Positions 6,241-14,568 of a DNA stretch of 64,000 nucleotides are shown here, piece after piece. Source of the DNA: Actinoplanes sp. KI2. Its GTDB lineage: Bacteria > Actinomycetota > Actinomycetes > Mycobacteriales > Micromonosporaceae. The DNA lies in NCBI RefSeq assembly GCF_025630775.1, contig NZ_JAOSZE010000017.1, forward strand, positions 62,001 through 126,000, written 5' to 3'. The notes under the pieces were generated by a model. The model saw only the letters and a list, made by a program, of their open reading frames with translations. It was not told where the DNA came from and made no database searches. Position numbers and translations under genes: made by a program. Position 1 is the first letter of the stretch; every line of letters begins with the position of its first letter.

Positions 6241-7983
6241 ATGATCCGCGTGTCTGACGAAACTTCCCCCGTCGGGCGTGTGCTGGGCACTGCCGACGCC
6301 ACGCCGCTGCAGTTCTGGACGGCCGTGACCCCGGGCAGCTACCTGCAGCTCGACGACGTCGTGGTGACCCGGCGCGAGCTGCCCGACCGCGAGCCGGTGA
6401 CGATCGCCGGCGTGGTCACCCAGGTCCGCGCCCGGCACGAGGGCGCGCAGTTCGACTCCGACGTCTTCGCCATCGCCGACGGCACGCTGCCGGCCCTGGT
6501 GCAGGAGGCGGCCGAGATCACCACCACCCGGGTCGACCCCGAGCTGTACGTTCCGCCCGCGCCGGGCGCGGTGGTGCACCGGGCCGAGGGCGGCGCGCGC
6601 GACGCGGCGCTGCATTTCGACCGGATGGAGCGGCGCATCCCGATGGGCACCGGGCGGGACGGCGTCCCGGTCTTCCTCAACGCCGACTTCCTCGACGGCA
6701 CCCGGGGCGCGCACGTCTCGATCTCCGGCATCTCCGGCGTGGCGACCAAGACCAGCTTCGCGACGTTCCTGCTCTACTCGGTCTTCCGCTCCGGCCAGCT
6801 GGGCGCCGACGGCGCCAACGCGCGCGCCCTGATCTTCAACGTCAAGGGCGAGGACCTGCTGTTCCTCGACCATGCGAACACCAAGCTCGACGAGCCCACC
6901 ACGGCCGCATACAAGCTGCTGGAGCTGCCCGCCACCCCCTTCGCCGACGTACGGGTCTACGCGCCGCCCCGGGCCGGCGACTCGTCCGGTGCGCCCGACG
7001 TGAGCAGCCGGCTCACCGGGGTGGACGCGTTCTACTGGACGCTCGAGGAGTTCTGCACCGGCAAGCTCCTGCCGTACGTGTTCGCCGACGCCGACGACGA
7101 GCGCCAGCAATACACGATGGTGGTGCACTCGGTGACCGCGCACCTGAACCGGTACGCGGTGCCGGCCGAGGGCGGGATCAGCATCGACGGCCGGCGCATC
7201 TCCTCCTACGGTGACCTGGTCGACCACATCGTCGAGCAGCTCACCGACGACGACACCCGGTCCACCTGGGCGGGCAGCGCGGTCAACATGGGCACGGTCA
7301 ACGCGTTCGCCCGCCGGCTGATCGGCAGCAAGCGCGACCTGGCCCGGCTGATCCGCGGCGACCTGGCCCAGCGCCGCCCGCACCAGATCAAGACCGCCGA
7401 GTCGGCCCAGGTCACCGTCGTCGACCTGCACAACCTGCCCGATCGCGCGCAGCGGTTCGTGGTCGGCGTGACGCTCAAGACCGAGTTCGAGGAGAAGGAA
7501 AAAGCCGGCACCGGCCGCCCGTTGCTGTTCGTGGTGCTCGACGAGCTCAACAAGTACGCCCCGCGCGAGGGCACCTCCCCGATCAAGGAGGTGTTGCTCG
7601 ACATCGCCGAGCGCGGCCGCTCGCTGGGCGTGATCCTGATCGGCGCCCAGCAGACCGCGAGCGAGGTCGAGCGCCGCATCGTGACCAACTCGGCGATCCG
7701 GGTGGTCGGCCGGCTCGACCCGGCCGAGGCGGCGAGACCCGAATACGGTTTCCTCCCACCGGCCATGCGGCAGCGCGCCCTGCTGGCCCGCCCCGGCACG
7801 ATGTTCGTCAACCAGCCCGACATCCCGGTTCCGCTCTGCGTCGAGTTCCCGTTCCCGGCCTGGGCCACCCGCAAGTCCGAGTCCGGGCCACCGCCGGCCG
7901 CCTCGATGCGCTCGATCGTCCAGGGCGCCGATCCGTTCGCGGTGGTCGGCCGCCCCGGCGCCGACGACGACATCCCGTTCTAA
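6241..7983 (+). CDS. HerA-like DNA translocase ATPase
   Basis: 580 residues. The N-terminal 100 residues form a beta-rich HAS-barrel-like segment; the ATPase core follows. The P-loop is SGISGVATKTS at about 162-172, an unusual form in which the residue before the lysine is Thr rather than Gly. Walker B is FVVLDELNKYAP (about 430-441, D434 E435) and a polar sensor follows in LIGAQQTASEV. Archaeal HerA hexamers pump DNA to the NurA nuclease. The downstream genes sbcD, sbcC and a NurA-like gene, close or overlapping, support the same function here. ATG 6241 has a GAGG site nearby. Family call is from fold motifs and context. Confidence 0.8.
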   Translation: MIRVSDETSPVGRVLGTADATPLQFWTAVTPGSYLQLDDVVVTRRELPDREPVTIAGVVTQVRARHEGAQFDSDVFAIADGTLPALVQEAAEITTTRVDPELYVPPAPGAVVHRAEGGARDAALHFDRMERRIPMGTGRDGVPVFLNADFLDGTRGAHVSISGISGVATKTSFATFLLYSVFRSGQLGADGANARALIFNVKGEDLLFLDHANTKLDEPTTAAYKLLELPATPFADVRVYAPPRAGDSSGAPDVSSRLTGVDAFYWTLEEFCTGKLLPYVFADADDERQQYTMVVHSVTAHLNRYAVPAEGGISIDGRRISSYGDLVDHIVEQLTDDDTRSTWAGSAVNMGTVNAFARRLIGSKRDLARLIRGDLAQRRPHQIKTAESAQVTVVDLHNLPDRAQRFVVGVTLKTEFEEKEKAGTGRPLLFVVLDELNKYAPREGTSPIKEVLLDIAERGRSLGVILIGAQQTASEVERRIVTNSAIRVVGRLDPAEAARPEYGFLPPAMRQRALLARPGTMFVNQPDIPVPLCVEFPFPAWATRKSESGPPPAASMRSIVQGADPFAVVGRPGADDDIPF

Positions 7984-7986
7984 GGT
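7981..7986 (+). promoter_or_regulatory. -10 hexamer TAAGGT of internal leaderless promoter for sbcD
   Basis: The TAA stop codon of herA is the first half of TAAGGT, which ends 6 nt before the sbcD ATG at 7993. This could give sbcDC-nurA extra transcription independent of herA. Confidence 0.45.
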
Positions 7987-7992
7987 TCTGCG

Positions 7993-9144
7993 ATGCGCAT
8001 CCTGCACACCTCCGACTGGCACGTCGGAAAGGTCCTCAAGGGCCGCACCCGGCACGAGGAGCACATCCGCGTGCTTGGCCAGGTCGTCGAGATCTGCCAG
8101 GCGGAAAAGCCCGATCTGGTGATCGTCGCCGGCGATCTCTACGACACCGCGGCGCCGACCGCCGACTCGACCCGGGTGGTGACCCGGGCGCTGTCCGCGT
8201 TGCGGCGCACCGGGGCGCAGGTGGTGGCGATCGGCGGCAACCACGACAACGGCGCCGCCCTGGATGCGCTGCGCCCGTGGGCCTCGGAAGCCGGCATCAC
8301 CCTACGGGGATCTGTCGACAAAAATCCCGATGAGCTGCGCATAACCGGCACCACTCATGACGGTGAGCGCTGGCAGTTGGTCACCGTCCCGTTCCTGTCC
8401 CAGCGCTACGCCATCCGCGCGTCCGAAATGTACGAATTGACGGCGGCGGAGGCGACCCAGACCTACGCCGACCACATCGCCCGGCTGATCGAGAAGCTCA
8501 GCGAGCCGTTCGCCGAGCCCGGGGTGATCAACCTGCTGACCGCGCACCTGACCATCGTCGGTGCGTCGGCCGGCGGCGGCGAGCGCGAGGCGCACACCAT
8601 CATGGGCTACGCCGTGCCCGCCACGGTCTTCCCGCGGAACGCGCACTACGTCGCCCTCGGCCACCTGCACCGCGCCCAGCAGGTGATCGCGCCCTGCCCC
8701 ACCCGATACTCGGGCAGCCCGCTCGCGGTCGACTTCGGCGAGGAGGAGAACGTCCCCTCGGTCGCGATCGTCGACGTGGCCACCGACAAGGCGGCTCGGG
8801 TGCGGGACGTGCCGGTCTCCGCGGCCCGCGCGCTGCGTACCGTCCGCGGCACCCTCGAACAGCTCGCGACGGTGAACCTTCCGGATGCCTGGCTGCGTGT
8901 CATCGTGCGCGAGTCGCCCCGGGTCGGCCTCCGCGAGGACGTCCAGGAGCTGCTGCCCAACGCGCTGGAGGTGCGCATCGATCCGGAGATGATGCCGAAC
9001 AAGCCGGGGGAGCGGGCGGCGCAGCGGGCCGGCCGGTCGCCGCGCGAGCTGTTCGGCGACTACCTGGACAGTCGCGGTAACGCCGAGGAGGGCGTCCGCG
9101 AGCTCTTCGACGAGCTGTACGACGAGGTGAGCAGCACTTCATGA
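7993..9144 (+). CDS. sbcD: Exonuclease SbcCD subunit D (Mre11-type nuclease)
   Basis: 383 residues. The calcineurin-like phosphoesterase motifs are all present: HTSDWHVG (D8, H10), VAGDLYD (D48), GGNHD (N83, H84), a later TAHLT and GHLH in YVALGHLHRAQQ. These bind two manganese ions. With SbcC it forms the ATP-driven nuclease that opens hairpins and processes double-strand ends. The gene follows herA by 9 bp and overlaps sbcC by ATGA. No Shine-Dalgarno is seen, in line with the leaderless element just upstream. Confidence 0.95.
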   Translation: MRILHTSDWHVGKVLKGRTRHEEHIRVLGQVVEICQAEKPDLVIVAGDLYDTAAPTADSTRVVTRALSALRRTGAQVVAIGGNHDNGAALDALRPWASEAGITLRGSVDKNPDELRITGTTHDGERWQLVTVPFLSQRYAIRASEMYELTAAEATQTYADHIARLIEKLSEPFAEPGVINLLTAHLTIVGASAGGGEREAHTIMGYAVPATVFPRNAHYVALGHLHRAQQVIAPCPTRYSGSPLAVDFGEEENVPSVAIVDVATDKAARVRDVPVSAARALRTVRGTLEQLATVNLPDAWLRVIVRESPRVGLREDVQELLPNALEVRIDPEMMPNKPGERAAQRAGRSPRELFGDYLDSRGNAEEGVRELFDELYDEVSSTS

Positions 9145-11639
9145 GGCCGATCCGCCTGGACATGTCCGGGTTCACCGTCTTCCGCGACGACACCACGGTG
9201 GACTTCACCGACACCGACTACTTCGCCCTGGTCGGGCCGACCGGATCGGGCAAGTCGACGGTGCTCGACGCGATCACCTTTGCGCTGTACGGCACGGTCC
9301 CGCGCTGGGGCGGCGCCCGCGGCATCGCCAACGCGCTCGCCCCGTCCGCGGCCGAGGCCAAGGTCCGGCTGGTCTTCGAGTCGGCCGGCGACCGCTACGT
9401 GGCCACCCGGGTGGTGCGCCGGGACGGCCGGGGCAACGTCAAGACCGCCGGCGCCGGGCTGCAGCTGATGCCGACCGGCTTCGACGTGACCAAGCTGGAC
9501 ACCGGCATGGACCTCGACGACCTGGGCCAGGTGCTGGCCGGCACCCCCGCCGAGATGGACGACGCGATCCTGGGCGCGGTCGGCCTGCCGTACGAGCAGT
9601 TCACCAGCTGCGTGGTGCTGCCGCAGGGCCAGTTCGCCGACTTCCTGCACGCCAAGCCGGCCGTACGGCAACAGATCCTGGTCAACCTGCTCGGCCTGCG
9701 CGTCTACGAGGACGTGCAGCAGCGGGCGGTGGCCCGGGAACGCACCGCCACCGACAAGCTCGGCGTGATCGACCAGCAGCTGGCCGGGCTCGCCGACGCC
9801 ACCGACGAGGCGGTCGAGGCGGCCGACCGGCGCCTGACCCGGATGCGCGAGCTCACCGCTGCGGTCGAGGAGTCGGTGCCCGGCCTGCGCGCCGCCCGCG
9901 CCGCCGAGACCGAGGCCGCGCAGGCACGCGACGCGCTGGACGCGGAGCTGCGGGCGCTGGTGGCCGTCCGTACGCCCGAGGGAAGTGCGGAGATCGCCGG
10001 CGCGACGGCCGCGGCCAGGGCGAGCGCCGCGGAGGCCGCGAAGGAGGTCCGAGTCGCCGAGGAACGCGAGGAGAAGGTGCGCGGCGAACTGGCCGCCGCC
10101 GGGGACGCGGGCTCGCTCAAGCTGATGCTCGACCGGCACGCCGAGCTGGACCGGCTGCTCGACCAGGCGGAATGGTTCGCCGGGGAGGTGCAGGTCGCCG
10201 AGGTCGAGTTCAAGGACGCCCTGGCGGCGGCCGAGCTCGCGCACGGCGCCCATCTCGGCGCAACCCAGCTGCTCGAGCAGGCCCGGCTCGACTACACCGA
10301 GGCCCAGCGCATCGACCGGGCCGCGGCACTGCGCGCCCATCTGGCGCCCGGCGATCACTGCCCGGTCTGCGAGCAGACCGTGACCAGCGTGCCGGCGATG
10401 CCCGAGGGCTCGGCGGTGAGCGCGGCCGAGGCCACCGGCAAGGCCGCCCGGGCCGCCGCCGAGGTCGCCGAGTCGGGCTGGAAGCAGCGCGACGCGGTGG
10501 CCCGCAAGCTGGAGGGAAACCTCGAGCGCAAGCGCGCCCAGCACGAGCACCACCTCGCCCGGCTGACCGAGGTGCGCGGCGTGGTGGCCGGCTCGCCGGG
10601 CGTGCCCGCGCTGCAGCGTCAGGTCGCCGAGATCGACTCGCTGCAGCGCAAGCTCGACCAGGCAGGCGCGGCGGTCCGCACGGCGCGCGAGTGCCAGCGG
10701 CGGGCGCAGGCCGCGACCGACCAGGCGCAGGAGCGCGAGCGGGCCGCGTGGCGCACGTTCGACCAGGTGCGCGACCGGGTGGCCCGGTTCGGCCCGCCAC
10801 CGGCCGACCGCGACGACCTGGCCGCCGCCTGGTCCACCCTGGTCGAGTGGGCGGGCGGCGAGCACCGCGGCCGGGCACGCGAACGGGACGCCGCCGACGC
10901 CCGGGTGAGCACCGCGCACGAGGCCGCGGTGCACGCGTACGCGACGATCGCCGCCCTGTTCACCGAGGCCGGGGTCACCCCGCCGGCCCGCCGCGAGGGC
11001 AGCGGCGAGGCCGACCTGATCCGGGCGGCCGCGGTGGCCGCCACCACCGCCGAGGGCGACCGCAACAAGGTCGCCGATCTGCGTGACCGGGCCCGCGAGC
11101 TGAGCGAGCAGCGGATGACGCTGCAGCGTGACGGCCGTGTCGCCAAGGCGCTCGCCGGTCACCTGCGGGCCAACAACTTCGAGCGCTGGCTGCTCGAGGA
11201 GGCGTTGGACCTGCTGGTCGACGGCGCCTCGCGGATCCTGCGCGAGCTGACCGGCGGCCAGTACGACCTGGTCCACGACCGGGGCGAGTTCTATGTGATC
11301 GACCACCACGACGCCGGCCTGCGCCGCGCGGTGCGCACGCTCTCCGGCGGTGAGACGTTCCAGGCCTCGCTGGCCCTGGCGCTGGCGCTCTCCGAGCAGC
11401 TGGCCGGCATGTCGACCACCGCGGCCAGCCTCGAGTCCATCGTGCTGGACGAGGGCTTCGGCACGCTCGACGCCGCGACGCTCGACGTGGTGGCCGCGAC
11501 CCTGGAAAACCTCGCCGCCCGCGGCGACCGGATGGTCGGCCTGGTCACCCACGTGACCGCGCTGGCCGAGCGGGTGCCGGTGCGCTTCGAGGTGACCAAG
11601 GACGCCCGGTCCGCCCGGGTGGAAAGGGTCGGCCTGTGA
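9141..11639 (+). CDS. sbcC: Exonuclease SbcCD subunit C (Rad50/SMC-family ATPase)
   Basis: 832 residues, shorter than the E. coli protein (about 1050) mainly in the coiled coils. Walker A is GPTGSGKST (residues 32-40). Long Ala/Glu/Arg-rich coiled coils flank a zinc hook CPVC at residues 407-410. The ABC signature TLSGGETFQAS and Walker B IVLDEGFGTLD lie in the last 110 residues. It tethers and senses DNA ends, and its ATP cycle controls SbcD. Start ATG overlaps the sbcD stop and its own stop overlaps the next gene (GTGA), so the three are translationally coupled. Confidence 0.95.
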   Translation: MRPIRLDMSGFTVFRDDTTVDFTDTDYFALVGPTGSGKSTVLDAITFALYGTVPRWGGARGIANALAPSAAEAKVRLVFESAGDRYVATRVVRRDGRGNVKTAGAGLQLMPTGFDVTKLDTGMDLDDLGQVLAGTPAEMDDAILGAVGLPYEQFTSCVVLPQGQFADFLHAKPAVRQQILVNLLGLRVYEDVQQRAVARERTATDKLGVIDQQLAGLADATDEAVEAADRRLTRMRELTAAVEESVPGLRAARAAETEAAQARDALDAELRALVAVRTPEGSAEIAGATAAARASAAEAAKEVRVAEEREEKVRGELAAAGDAGSLKLMLDRHAELDRLLDQAEWFAGEVQVAEVEFKDALAAAELAHGAHLGATQLLEQARLDYTEAQRIDRAAALRAHLAPGDHCPVCEQTVTSVPAMPEGSAVSAAEATGKAARAAAEVAESGWKQRDAVARKLEGNLERKRAQHEHHLARLTEVRGVVAGSPGVPALQRQVAEIDSLQRKLDQAGAAVRTARECQRRAQAATDQAQERERAAWRTFDQVRDRVARFGPPPADRDDLAAAWSTLVEWAGGEHRGRARERDAADARVSTAHEAAVHAYATIAALFTEAGVTPPARREGSGEADLIRAAAVAATTAEGDRNKVADLRDRARELSEQRMTLQRDGRVAKALAGHLRANNFERWLLEEALDLLVDGASRILRELTGGQYDLVHDRGEFYVIDHHDAGLRRAVRTLSGGETFQASLALALALSEQLAGMSTTAASLESIVLDEGFGTLDAATLDVVAATLENLAARGDRMVGLVTHVTALAERVPVRFEVTKDARSARVERVGL

Positions 11640-12598
11640 CCAGGATGTACGTCGACGCGTGGGACCCGTCGTACGGGTCCTCGTTCGAGGGCGGCGGCGA
11701 GGACGGCCCGGCGTCGCCGTCGAGCGCCCAGGTCGACACCGACGTGGAGGTGCCGGCCGCCGAGTGGGCCCCGATCGACGCGCCCCCGGGCCGGAGCGCG
11801 CCCGACGTGGTGTTGCTGGTGGACGGGGTGCGCCGCAACGACGCCGGCCTCTGGACGCAGGAGGAGGACGGCACCTCGTACGCCGGTCTGGCCGCCTCGT
11901 TCGCGGCCGGGGTGGTCCGCTGCGATCTGGCCCGCGGCTCGGCCGAGCTGGTCGACGCGCGGGTCGGCCGCGGCCTGTTCACGGCCAGCCCATCCGCCGG
12001 CGATGTGCAGGCCGGTTCGGTCCGCTATCAGGTGCACCGGGTCTCCGGCACCGGCGAGGCCAGCAAGCTGCCCGCTGCCGTGCAGCCGTCGCTGACCGCC
12101 CTGGAGATCGACATTTCCGGCATGGCCCGCGACGACCGCGAGGATCTGCTGGTGGTGGACGGCCCGCTGCGCAACCGGCGGCACCTGCCGCGCACCATCG
12201 GCTACGTCAAGACGCAGCAGAAGCAGTACCTGCCGGCCGCGTTGACCGCCGTGGTGACCGCGCTGCGACCCGGGCAGCGCACCCCCGTCTTCCACCTGGG
12301 AACGGTCTGGGGCGGCTGGTCGTGGTATCTGCGACTGCCCGGCGGCTCGGGCGCGCCCTGGTCGGGGATCGTCCGGGTGGAGTGCTCGCCCGATCTCACC
12401 CCGGAGCAGGCGATCGAGCTGGCCGAGCTGTCCGGGGTCACCCTGCCGCGGTTCGCCTCCTCGGCATACAAGGATCCGCGCGCCCCGCAGAACCTCGTGC
12501 CGATCGCCGGCCTCGAGCGGCGGCTGCGCGGGATGCTCGGCGATGCGCGGGTCCTTCATCGGGCACTGACCTTGGCCGCCGCGCGAAATCGGACATAA
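11636..12598 (+). CDS. NurA-like nuclease, fourth gene of the HerA-SbcCD operon
   Basis: 320 residues, starting at GTG 11636 (overlapping the sbcC stop) or ATG 11645. The NurA fold signatures are visible in order: VVLLVDGVRR (D63), an acidic segment LEIDISGM (about 156-163), LLVVDGPL (D175) followed by IGYVKTQQKQYLP (188-200), an RLPGG/IVRVE strand pair near 233-249, and a conserved C-terminal DPRAPQNLVPI. In archaea NurA is a 5'-3' exonuclease driven by HerA. The protein is probably filed as hypothetical in many genomes; motif match plus operon position make NurA the best call, untested by structure prediction here. Confidence 0.72.
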   Translation: MTRMYVDAWDPSYGSSFEGGGEDGPASPSSAQVDTDVEVPAAEWAPIDAPPGRSAPDVVLLVDGVRRNDAGLWTQEEDGTSYAGLAASFAAGVVRCDLARGSAELVDARVGRGLFTASPSAGDVQAGSVRYQVHRVSGTGEASKLPAAVQPSLTALEIDISGMARDDREDLLVVDGPLRNRRHLPRTIGYVKTQQKQYLPAALTAVVTALRPGQRTPVFHLGTVWGGWSWYLRLPGGSGAPWSGIVRVECSPDLTPEQAIELAELSGVTLPRFASSAYKDPRAPQNLVPIAGLERRLRGMLGDARVLHRALTLAAARNRT

Positions 12599-12603
12599 AC
12601 CGC

Positions 12604-12617
12604 AGGGAGCGCTCCCA
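12604..12617. promoter_or_regulatory. CebR-type palindrome (13 of 14 match)
   Basis: AGGGAGCGCTCCCA differs by one base from the CebR operator TGGGAGCGCTCCCA present before the cellulase gene at 26491. It sits 6 bp after the nurA-like stop and 325 bp before the ECF sigma gene. Confidence 0.4.
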
Positions 12618-12766
12618 GAGGGCTGGATGCGAACAGTGCGAGAGCGCGCGCCTACGCAGCGGTAATGAACCGCACCGAAAGTGTGTCCGCCCAGCTCAGA
12701 GGGGCATTCCCTGTTACGGCTGTGGCTGAGTATTATTCGGTCGCCCTGGTAGGCATATCGGTCTAG

Positions 12767-12844
12767 ATGGATGAATTTGATCCATTCGAAGTCGACGCCG
12801 ATGTGCCCCGTGCCGCCCCCCACACGACACCGGAGGACAGTTGA
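12767..12844 (+). CDS. Possible 25-aa acidic micropeptide
   Basis: ATG 12767 to TGA 12844 encodes an acidic peptide starting MDEFDPFEVDADVP and ending TTPEDS. It overlaps the inverted repeat at 12767-12785 and lacks a clear ribosome-binding site. It could be a leader peptide or chance; listed only because it is the best frame in a long gap. Confidence 0.2.
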   Translation: MDEFDPFEVDADVPRAAPHTTPEDS

Positions 12845-12941
12845 CCCCCCGCGTCCCGGAAATTTCCGCGCGAGCGTTGATCCCCGCAGGTCCCCCCGCC
12901 CGTATCTCAGGCGACGGGGAAGGCTCCGGGCGGAGGTATCA

Positions 12942-13610
12942 ATGCATGCGGTGGTCGAGGAACGGCTCGCACCGGGTGGGGTGTGCCTGATGACACAACA
13001 GAGATCCGGTGGTTCTTGGCAGTCCCTCGACGGCAACCGCGGTGACGGTGGCTCGGTGATTCCCCGGCAGGCGCCGCGGCACGGCGCCGCCGAGCCGAGT
13101 CACGAGGACACCCTCGTCAAGATGCTCTACGAGGAGCACGCCGGCCCGTTGCTGATGTTCGTGCTGCGGCTGACCGGTGGTGACCGGCAGCGCGCCGAGG
13201 ACATCGTTCAGGAGACGCTGCTGCGTGCCTGGCGTAACGCGCACCGGCTCGGCGCGCAGGGCCAGCAGTCGCTGCGGCCGTGGCTGGTGACCGTCGCTCG
13301 GCGGATCGCCATCGACGACCACCGCAGCGCGAGCGCCCGGCCGGCCGAGACGTACGACCGTGAGCTGGAGAGCTTCCCCAGCACGGCCGACGACACCGAC
13401 CGTGTCCTGCAGTCGATGACGGTCTCCGACGCCCTCCGCGAGCTGTCCCAATCGCACCGCGAAATCCTGATCGAGACCTACTTCCGGGGCCGGACGGTGC
13501 CGGAGGCGGCGGAAAAGCTCAACCTTCCGTTGGGTACCGCCAAGTCACGTGTGTATTACGCTCTGCGTGCGCTGCGTACCGCGCTGCAGCAGCGGGGGGT
13601 GACGGAGTAA
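12942..13610 (+). CDS. ECF-type RNA polymerase sigma factor, zinc anti-sigma controlled
   Basis: 222 residues. ATG 12942 is preceded by GGAGG with 5-nt spacing, so longer upstream frames are not used. An N-terminal tail of about 60 residues precedes region 2 (LYEEHAGPLLMFVLRLTGG, AEDIVQETLLRAWRNAH, RPWLVTVARRIAIDDHR) and region 4 (LSQSHREILIETYFRGRTVPEAAEKL, LPLGTAKSRVYYALRALR). The stop overlaps the anti-sigma start (TAATG). It probably drives the following envelope genes in response to an extracytoplasmic or redox signal. Confidence 0.92.
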   Translation: MHAVVEERLAPGGVCLMTQQRSGGSWQSLDGNRGDGGSVIPRQAPRHGAAEPSHEDTLVKMLYEEHAGPLLMFVLRLTGGDRQRAEDIVQETLLRAWRNAHRLGAQGQQSLRPWLVTVARRIAIDDHRSASARPAETYDRELESFPSTADDTDRVLQSMTVSDALRELSQSHREILIETYFRGRTVPEAAEKLNLPLGTAKSRVYYALRALRTALQQRGVTE

Positions 13611-14386
13611 TGACACAGGAAGACCACTACGACGTCGCGTCGTACGCGCTGGGGGTGTTGGACCAGCACGATGCCGCGCGTTTCGAAGATCATCTCATCG
13701 AGTGCCCGCGCTGCGCCTTCGAGCTCGACTCCTTCGTGCAGGTCGCCGATCTGCTGGCCGATGTGGACGCCGGCGCCCTGGTCGCCGCCGAAGAGGTCAA
13801 GCGCGACGGTGTCGTGCTGCACAAGATGCTGGGCGAGGTCCGCTCCGAGCGTCGCCGGGCCAACAGCCGCCGGCTCTACTCGCTGGCCGCGGCCGTGGTC
13901 ATCTTCGCGATGCTCTCGATCGGCGCGCTGTTCGCGGGCGGCAAGTGGTTCGCACCCACGCAGAAGGCGACGAACAACTCCGCCCAGCGCGGCACCTCGC
14001 AGCTCGACCCGCTGCCCAACTCGCAGGACGGCCCCGGCATCGGTGGGCCCGAGCTGACCGGGCAGAAGTACAGCGGCACCGACCCGCACACCGGGGTGCA
14101 CGCCGACGTGGCGCTGGAGAAGAAGGACTTCGGCACCCAGATCTCGCTCGCGGTCTCCAGCATCAAGGGCCCGGTGGAGTGCCGGATGGTGGTCGTGCAC
14201 ACCGACGGCACCACCGAGTCGCTCGGCTCCTGGACGGTGGGGGAGAAGGGTTGGGGCACCGCCGCCAACCCGAGCCCGCTGCTGCTGCAGGCGGTCACCG
14301 CGACCCCGCGGGAGAACATCGCGCACATCCAGGTGCAGGAGGTCACGTCGTCCGGCACCGGTGACACGCTGGTTCGCGTGCCGTAA
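13610..14386 (+). CDS. Zinc-finger anti-sigma factor
   Basis: 258 residues. The N-terminal ZAS domain has HLIECPRC (H28, C32, C35), the Hx3Cx2C zinc motif that binds the sigma factor. One membrane helix follows at about 88-108 (SLAAAVVIFAMLSIGALFAG). The outer domain of about 140 residues (VSSIKGPVECRMVVVHTDG) looks like a conserved beta-sandwich sensor. Coupled to the upstream sigma by TAATG overlap, which keeps the two in balance. Confidence 0.9.
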   Translation: MTQEDHYDVASYALGVLDQHDAARFEDHLIECPRCAFELDSFVQVADLLADVDAGALVAAEEVKRDGVVLHKMLGEVRSERRRANSRRLYSLAAAVVIFAMLSIGALFAGGKWFAPTQKATNNSAQRGTSQLDPLPNSQDGPGIGGPELTGQKYSGTDPHTGVHADVALEKKDFGTQISLAVSSIKGPVECRMVVVHTDGTTESLGSWTVGEKGWGTAANPSPLLLQAVTATPRENIAHIQVQEVTSSGTGDTLVRVP

Positions 14387-14403
14387 CAGGTTTTCGTAAC
14401 GCA

Positions 14404-14436
14404 AAAGAGGCCCGGCCGATTCGGCCGGGCCTCTTT
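14404..14436 (+). terminator. Rho-independent terminator after the anti-sigma gene
   Basis: 13-bp GC-rich stem GAGGCCCGGCCGA / TCGGCCGGGCCTC flanked by AAA and TTT, 18 bp after the anti-sigma stop. Read-through would be needed to join the sigma pair to the lipoprotein gene downstream. Confidence 0.8.
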
Positions 14437-14568
14437 GTGCATGCGCGAACACGCCGAGTGCTTCAAACAAAATTAAGGAATTTGATGGGCCTGAGTGTTC
14501 AACCGAACCCGGCCCGGCCCTCGTACTACTGCCCGGAAACGCCAGAAGCAGGAATCCCTGGAGGGCAC

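Larger units (their letters stand above)
12599..12941. other. Intergenic region before the ECF sigma operon
   Basis: 343 bp with no clear standard gene. It holds the CebR-like palindrome, the inverted repeat ATGGAT-GAATTTG-ATCCAT (12767-12785), the 12-bp palindrome CGGAAATTTCCG (12857-12868), and a possible 25-codon frame at 12767-12844. Local GC is lower than in the flanking genes near 12720-12790. No recognisable ECF autoregulatory promoter pair was found. Confidence 0.6.

Noticed and set aside
6085..8244. Very long antisense frame (719 codons) across herA
   Set aside because: Typical third-position GC shadow; composition is His/Gly/Arg-rich and the opposite strand encodes a clear ATPase.
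9060..11552. 830-codon antisense frame across sbcC
   Set aside because: Shadow of a high-GC gene with intact Rad50 motifs on the other strand.
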